64,000 bases of DNA, from positions 3,100,001 through 3,164,000 of the forward strand of contig OY760226.1 in the NCBI GenBank assembly GCA_963663395.1, written 5' to 3'. The position numbers were made by a program, and so were the translations under genes. The first letter of the stretch is position 1. The number at the start of each line of letters is the position of its first letter. The notes beneath the pieces were generated by a model. It was given only the letters and a program-made list of their open reading frames with translations. It did no database searches and was not told the DNA's origin. The DNA is from Azophilus sp963663395 (GTDB taxonomy: Bacteria > Pseudomonadota > Gammaproteobacteria > Pseudomonadales > Azotimanducaceae). Shown here one piece after another: positions 60,306 to 64,000 of this stretch.

Positions 60306-62612
60306 TCACGCGATGACAGGAGCGGGATTCAAATCGGCTTCGGCGAGGGGACGCTTGCGCCAGCCCATGCCGACCGGCACCTCGTAGAGGCGCCCGGGCG
60401 CGAATCTTGCCCAGAAATGACGCATGCCCGGCACGACGACCCGCACTACAGGCATGCCGATGTCGGGCCGGGTCTGGTCCAGCACCAGAAACTCCATGCC
60501 CCTCGATTCGACCAGCGCGCGGCAATGTTCCACGTCGTCGCGCGTGTCCGCCGATTCGAGCGCCGGATAATCCGGAGCTTTGCGCAGCGGAGCGCTCTCC
60601 GCGGGCGCCAGCCAGGGACAATCGGCGAGTCGAGAAGTCTTCCACCAATAAAGCGCGAGCGGATCGTCGATCATCGGCCGGCCGTCGCCGCCTCCGGGAC
60701 GTGGCAGCCAGGTAAGGCACTGGTTCAGTTCGCAAAGTGCACGCAGGGCCGCAAGGCGCGGGTCGGCGTGGGCGCCGGCGCCGTAAATGATGTCTTCGGT
60801 TTCCGCTTCCTGCCTGCGCGAAAGTGCGACGAACGCGGGAATGCCGATGTCGGAGGTAACGTCCAGCATCCACAGCTCACGGTCGTAACGGACGTAGTAG
60901 TCCACGGCCGATGCCAGGTACTCGTCGTCGAAGCTCGAAAGATCGACCGCGGGCGCGCGCAGCCGGTTGTACCACCAGATGGCGAACGCATCGCGCTCGG
61001 CCAGTTCGTAGAACCCTTGCAGGATGGCTTCCTCGAGTGTATTGCCCGCGGCGCAACCGTTGGAATCGGCAATCAGGTCGGTGGGACCGCGCTGTTCGGC
61101 CGGCATGCTGTAGAGCATCGATGTCGGCAGATAGCGATGCCGCTCCTGCGAAAGCGACCAGACAGGTGTCCAGTCAACTTCGGCATCGGGGTCAAAGCGC
61201 CGCGGGACGATGTTGTACGGGTGGCCCTTCGCATTGATGCTCTCTGCGTTGTCCAGCTGGTCATCGCTGAACAGTTGCACATGGTTGGGATGGATTGCCT
61301 CTTCTGCCCCGGCGAATTCAATGAATCGTCCGGCCACGCGAATCTCGTCGCCATGCATGGCGCCGGAATAGCGCTCCACCGCCTCGCAGAGCGCACTGAC
61401 CTCGGATTGCTCTCGTGTGCTGCCCTTGCCGGCGCTCTTGCTGCGCAGGCTGCGCCTGAGCGAACTCAGGCTGCGGCTTCTCAAGCCGAGATTGCTGCCA
61501 GCCCAGTAGACATGCAGCCAGGAGTCGGTCTCATCGGTAGTGCGCGAAAGCCAGGTCACGACGCCACTGACCGGGCTCACCAGGTGGCGGTATTTCGCCA
61601 GCGTGACTTCCGGCGCCACGGTGCGCGCGCCCCCGCTGTTGCGATGGGCTTTGGGGCTCGCGTTCAGGCGTAGCGGAACCGGCGCTCGATCCGGCCGATG
61701 CAACGCTTCGTCGCCACAGGCCGGGCACTGCGGCCGGCGCGTTACCGGATGTCGTGAACTTGTGAACGTGCCGAGATTCATCGCGATCGCCTGTTCGTGC
61801 AGAGGCGCCTCCTGTTCGAGCACCAGCCATTTGACGACCTCTGCCGCGATCAGCCCGCAGAACCCTTCCAGCACTGCGGGATCTGCCGCGAACGGCTTGA
61901 AGGCCGCCTCCTCGCCGGCGAAGTTGCGCAGGAAATTGTGGACTTCCCGATGACTCCGCAGGCGGTAGCTGAGGCAGGCCCAGCAGGGACCCGTGTCGTC
62001 CGCGCGAAAGACCGGGCCGAACAGCGGCTCGACGCCGCGTGGACGCACCAGCATCCAGGGTGTGCCCTGTTCGAGCCGACGCTGATTTTCGGTTGCAAGT
62101 CGTTCATCGAGATAGTCGTCACAGACGATGACAGTGAGCGCGGGGTCACAAGGCGCCACGCGGCCACCGCATTTTTCCAAATGCTGCGCCAACCGGCCCT
62201 CGTCACCGACAACCGCGATGCGCGATTCTTCAAGCCGTCGTTCAACCCAGCGAGGCGATGCACCGAGCGAAGACCAGTAAGCCGCCCGGTGCTGGTCCAA
62301 GCCATGATCGGCGGAGACCACATAGCCCCTGGCAGAGAGCGACGCAATGGCCGCAGTTACATCGGCGGCAGCATGGGCGCCCTTTAGGGCCGTGACAATC
62401 CTGTCGCACGAGCGCCGGCCGTCGAGCAGCGGCAACAGGTCGGTATACAGCTTGCCGTGCAGCAGGGTATTGAACGACTCGGAAACAAGCAGCGCCTGCT
62501 GTTCGCCAACGTCGCGGAATTGCAGGTGAGGGGCAAGGGCGGGAAGCTCGACGAGACCCCGGTCGAGGGGAGTCGTCCTGATCAGTATCCCGCGCCGGGG
62601 ATTGGTGTCCAT
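60306..62612 (-). CDS. Fused TOMM cyclodehydratase: E1-like leader-binding domain plus YcaO
   Basis: The 768-residue protein forms azoline rings from Cys/Ser/Thr of precursor peptides with ATP. The N-terminal half is E1-like and binds the leader; it has a zinc site of Cys210-x2-Cys213 (PCWACLSYRLRSHR) and Cys296-x2-Cys299 (PQCPACGDE). The C-terminal YcaO domain has the ATP/Mg motif AGKGSTREQSEVSALCEAVERYSG and NTLEEAILQGFYELAERDAF, and ends LNPAPVIA, near the Pro-rich tail that completes YcaO active sites. The ATG at 62612 was chosen; an in-frame TTG is at 62666. Confidence 0.92.
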   Translation of the reverse strand: MDTNPRRGILIRTTPLDRGLVELPALAPHLQFRDVGEQQALLVSESFNTLLHGKLYTDLLPLLDGRRSCDRIVTALKGAHAAADVTAAIASLSARGYVVSADHGLDQHRAAYWSSLGASPRWVERRLEESRIAVVGDEGRLAQHLEKCGGRVAPCDPALTVIVCDDYLDERLATENQRRLEQGTPWMLVRPRGVEPLFGPVFRADDTGPCWACLSYRLRSHREVHNFLRNFAGEEAAFKPFAADPAVLEGFCGLIAAEVVKWLVLEQEAPLHEQAIAMNLGTFTSSRHPVTRRPQCPACGDEALHRPDRAPVPLRLNASPKAHRNSGGARTVAPEVTLAKYRHLVSPVSGVVTWLSRTTDETDSWLHVYWAGSNLGLRSRSLSSLRRSLRSKSAGKGSTREQSEVSALCEAVERYSGAMHGDEIRVAGRFIEFAGAEEAIHPNHVQLFSDDQLDNAESINAKGHPYNIVPRRFDPDAEVDWTPVWSLSQERHRYLPTSMLYSMPAEQRGPTDLIADSNGCAAGNTLEEAILQGFYELAERDAFAIWWYNRLRAPAVDLSSFDDEYLASAVDYYVRYDRELWMLDVTSDIGIPAFVALSRRQEAETEDIIYGAGAHADPRLAALRALCELNQCLTWLPRPGGGDGRPMIDDPLALYWWKTSRLADCPWLAPAESAPLRKAPDYPALESADTRDDVEHCRALVESRGMEFLVLDQTRPDIGMPVVRVVVPGMRHFWARFAPGRLYEVPVGMGWRKRPLAEADLNPAPVIA

Positions 62613-62714
62613 CTGGTTTTGCACCTGGGCCTGTTGTTCGCGGTTCGACGTTGCCAAATGAATCAACTGCGCGTCTGCCGGCCGGTGCCCCGCCAGGCTG
62701 GTAGTGGCCCCGGC

Positions 62715-62720
62715 AGTATA
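62715..62720 (-). promoter_or_regulatory. Candidate -10 for the YcaO operon
   Basis: The minus strand reads TATACT in the 132-base gap between the GlnE-like stop and the YcaO start. A matching -35 is not obvious. Confidence 0.25.
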
Positions 62721-62744
62721 TCCGTGCCGGATCGGCCGGAGCCC

Positions 62745-64000
62745 TCAGGCGCGCGTAACGAGCGCATCGATCCCGGCGGCGGCGCGGGTAGCGGTTTCAG
62801 CGACCGCTGAACTCAGCGCATCGAAATCCTGGTGCCCGCAAGCGTTTGCAACCAGGGATCTGACCTTTGGCCCTGCAGCGTTGATGTCGAAATCTCCCTC
62901 GCCGATCAGGCACGTGACGCCTTGCAAATCGCGCCACATGGCCGCGGCTTCCGCCAGCGCTTCGGCACCGGCAAGATCGAACAGCTCTGCAGCGGTTGGG
63001 GCTGGGTCATCGAGATCGGCTCCCGCAATTGTCAACTGAATGAAACGCGCGGCCCGCTCGACATCGTCGAGCCCGCCACGCATACCGGCATAGGTGGACA
63101 CGCCTGTTTCGGCCGGGGCTTCCGGCCGTTCCCGCAACCGGGCGATCAGCGTCTCGTTCGCGCCGCATTCAGCGAGGATTTCGCCGCGCGCGTCGCCGAA
63201 ACGGCGGCCGATTTCGGAATCGCCGCATTCGAAGATACAGCGGGTTCTGGCGAGCAGGGAAATTTCGCCGGAAAATTCACTCCTGCAGTGCCCGGCAAGT
63301 TCGGAAAGAGGCAGCGCAAGCGGGTAATTCGAGTCGGGCGGGATGGGGGAGAACAACAGGCTGTCCTGCGCCAGGACGGCCAGCATCTCCCGGAAGCGGC
63401 GCCACAGACGTTGATTGTCGCCAAACTGCGAGCCGCCGTGGACAATCAGCATTCGGACTGCAATGCCGGGAAATACTTCCCGGCTGGCCAAGTCGCCCAG
63501 CAAGATGGCAGCCAGTCCGCCCTCGCGAATCGGTCCGGCCCGGTCGACGAAATCCGCGACCAGGGCGGCCACCACGGTCGAAATCGATGCTTCGGCGAGA
63601 TTGGAGAGCGCGGTTTTCGCCTCGGCCGGCGACAGGTTCCCGCGCACCGCGTGCATGCCGATCTGAAACGCCTTGTCGTTCGACCAGTTGCGCACGATTT
63701 CAGCGGTGTCTCCGGCATTCGTCGTCGGCAGTTCGGCGATCTGTTCCTTCATCTGCTGAACGCCCAGCTCGTGCGTCCAATACAGTCTCGCCAGGCCGCG
63801 CCGCGCAATCGCTTCGTATTCCGGATCCGGTACGAACCCTTTCGGCAGGTCGAGATCGGTGAATTCCCGGTCCTGCAGGTTATCGAGCAGCTCCGGATTG
63901 CGTTCGATCCGGTCCGCAAGCCGCGGGGCGGCGCCGAAGATTTCTATGATTGCCTCAAAGGCATCGGGCCGTGCCGCGGCGATTCGGCTGTCGTAGGCGC
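62745..64000 (-). CDS. GlnE-like adenylyltransferase C-terminal half, catalytic motif lost (partial)
   Basis: The frame is open to the window edge and shows about 417 residues. Landmarks of GlnE C-terminal domains are FGAAPRLADRIERNPELLDNL, WSNDKAFQIGMHAVRGNLSPAEA, LSNLAEASISTVVAAL, YAGMRGGLDDVERAARFIQL and a final AGPKVRSLVANACG. GlnE adenylylates glutamine synthetase. The nucleotidyltransferase signature GKLGGRE..-SDLDL is replaced by GDLASREVFPGIAVRM, without either catalytic Asp, and the Arg-rich LRPSG segment is changed. This domain should not transfer nucleotides. The N-terminal domain lies outside. Confidence 0.75.
   Translation of the reverse strand, partial: AYDSRIAAARPDAFEAIIEIFGAAPRLADRIERNPELLDNLQDREFTDLDLPKGFVPDPEYEAIARRGLARLYWTHELGVQQMKEQIAELPTTNAGDTAEIVRNWSNDKAFQIGMHAVRGNLSPAEAKTALSNLAEASISTVVAALVADFVDRAGPIREGGLAAILLGDLASREVFPGIAVRMLIVHGGSQFGDNQRLWRRFREMLAVLAQDSLLFSPIPPDSNYPLALPLSELAGHCRSEFSGEISLLARTRCIFECGDSEIGRRFGDARGEILAECGANETLIARLRERPEAPAETGVSTYAGMRGGLDDVERAARFIQLTIAGADLDDPAPTAAELFDLAGAEALAEAAAMWRDLQGVTCLIGEGDFDINAAGPKVRSLVANACGHQDFDALSSAVAETATRAAAGIDALVTRA

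Noticed and set aside
60093..61673. A 526-codon plus-strand frame opposite the YcaO operon
   Set aside because: It spans two well-supported minus-strand genes and their junction and shows no recognisable domain.
62745..64000. A RiPP maturation enzyme in the gene upstream of YcaO
   Set aside because: Its landmarks follow the GlnE C-terminal domain from end to end, so it was called GlnE-like despite the position.

Overview
The window is GC-rich, densely coded bacterial DNA of a Pseudomonadota type. Pointers are three outer-membrane TonB-dependent receptors, an HspQ-like protein, an MscS channel, a GlnE-like protein, a CYP153-like P450 and many acyl-CoA and short-chain dehydrogenase genes. An aerobic, probably aquatic or host-associated gammaproteobacterium-like organism fits, but the class is inference. 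No rRNA, tRNA, intact insertion sequence or CRISPR array was recognised.

Layout. 0-1.3 kb: the end of a GH16 glycosidase and an AbiEii-type nucleotidyltransferase with a small partner. 1.5-7.8 kb: SDR, RCK-type channel, HspQ, PQQ quinohemoprotein lipoprotein, DUF6265 protein and ribokinase. 7.9-17.4 kb: a CoA block with a 2-hydroxyacyl-CoA lyase-like enzyme and two CaiB/BaiF CoA-transferases, divergent from enoyl-CoA hydratase, an SDR overlapping a motif-less SDR-like protein, an LLM flavoenzyme and a secreted methyltransferase-like protein, then a phosphotransferase. 17.5-25.6 kb: S9 peptidase, PNPOx-like protein, glutaminyl cyclase, SDR, CYP153-like P450, hydrolase and small membrane proteins. 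25.65-31.2 kb: an LLM monooxygenase / cyclase / TetR operon followed by a TonB receptor / VOC pair; each unit is preceded by the same TATAAC-N4-GTTATR palindrome, which suggests one TetR regulon. 31.4-35 kb: Rpn-like protein, a decayed VapBC locus, a short dispersed repeat, an HSL-type esterase and a PhyH oxygenase.

35-47 kb is an amine/guanidine block: amidinohydrolase, MFS transporter, Tat-exported flavin oxidase with cupin and mono-haem cytochrome, TonB receptor, agmatine deiminase with only the C-terminal stub of an N-carbamoylputrescine amidase-like nitrilase, LuxR regulator, class III aminotransferase and an M20 N-carbamoyl amidohydrolase. 47-56 kb: hydrolase, third TonB receptor, second LuxR regulator, Rieske oxygenase, TetR-MscS pair and amidohydrolase.

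56.4-64 kb holds the most unusual locus. An 83-residue precursor with a nitrile-hydratase-like leader (NHLP) ends in Ala-Gly followed by only Leu-Cys-Cys-Cys-Trp. Converging on it is a two-gene operon of a fused E1-like/YcaO cyclodehydratase and a 372-residue protein of unknown family. Next to these lie a LolA-like/outer-membrane beta-barrel pair and a GlnE-like protein that has lost its nucleotidyltransferase motif. This looks like an azoline-forming RiPP pathway with a minimal Cys-rich core.
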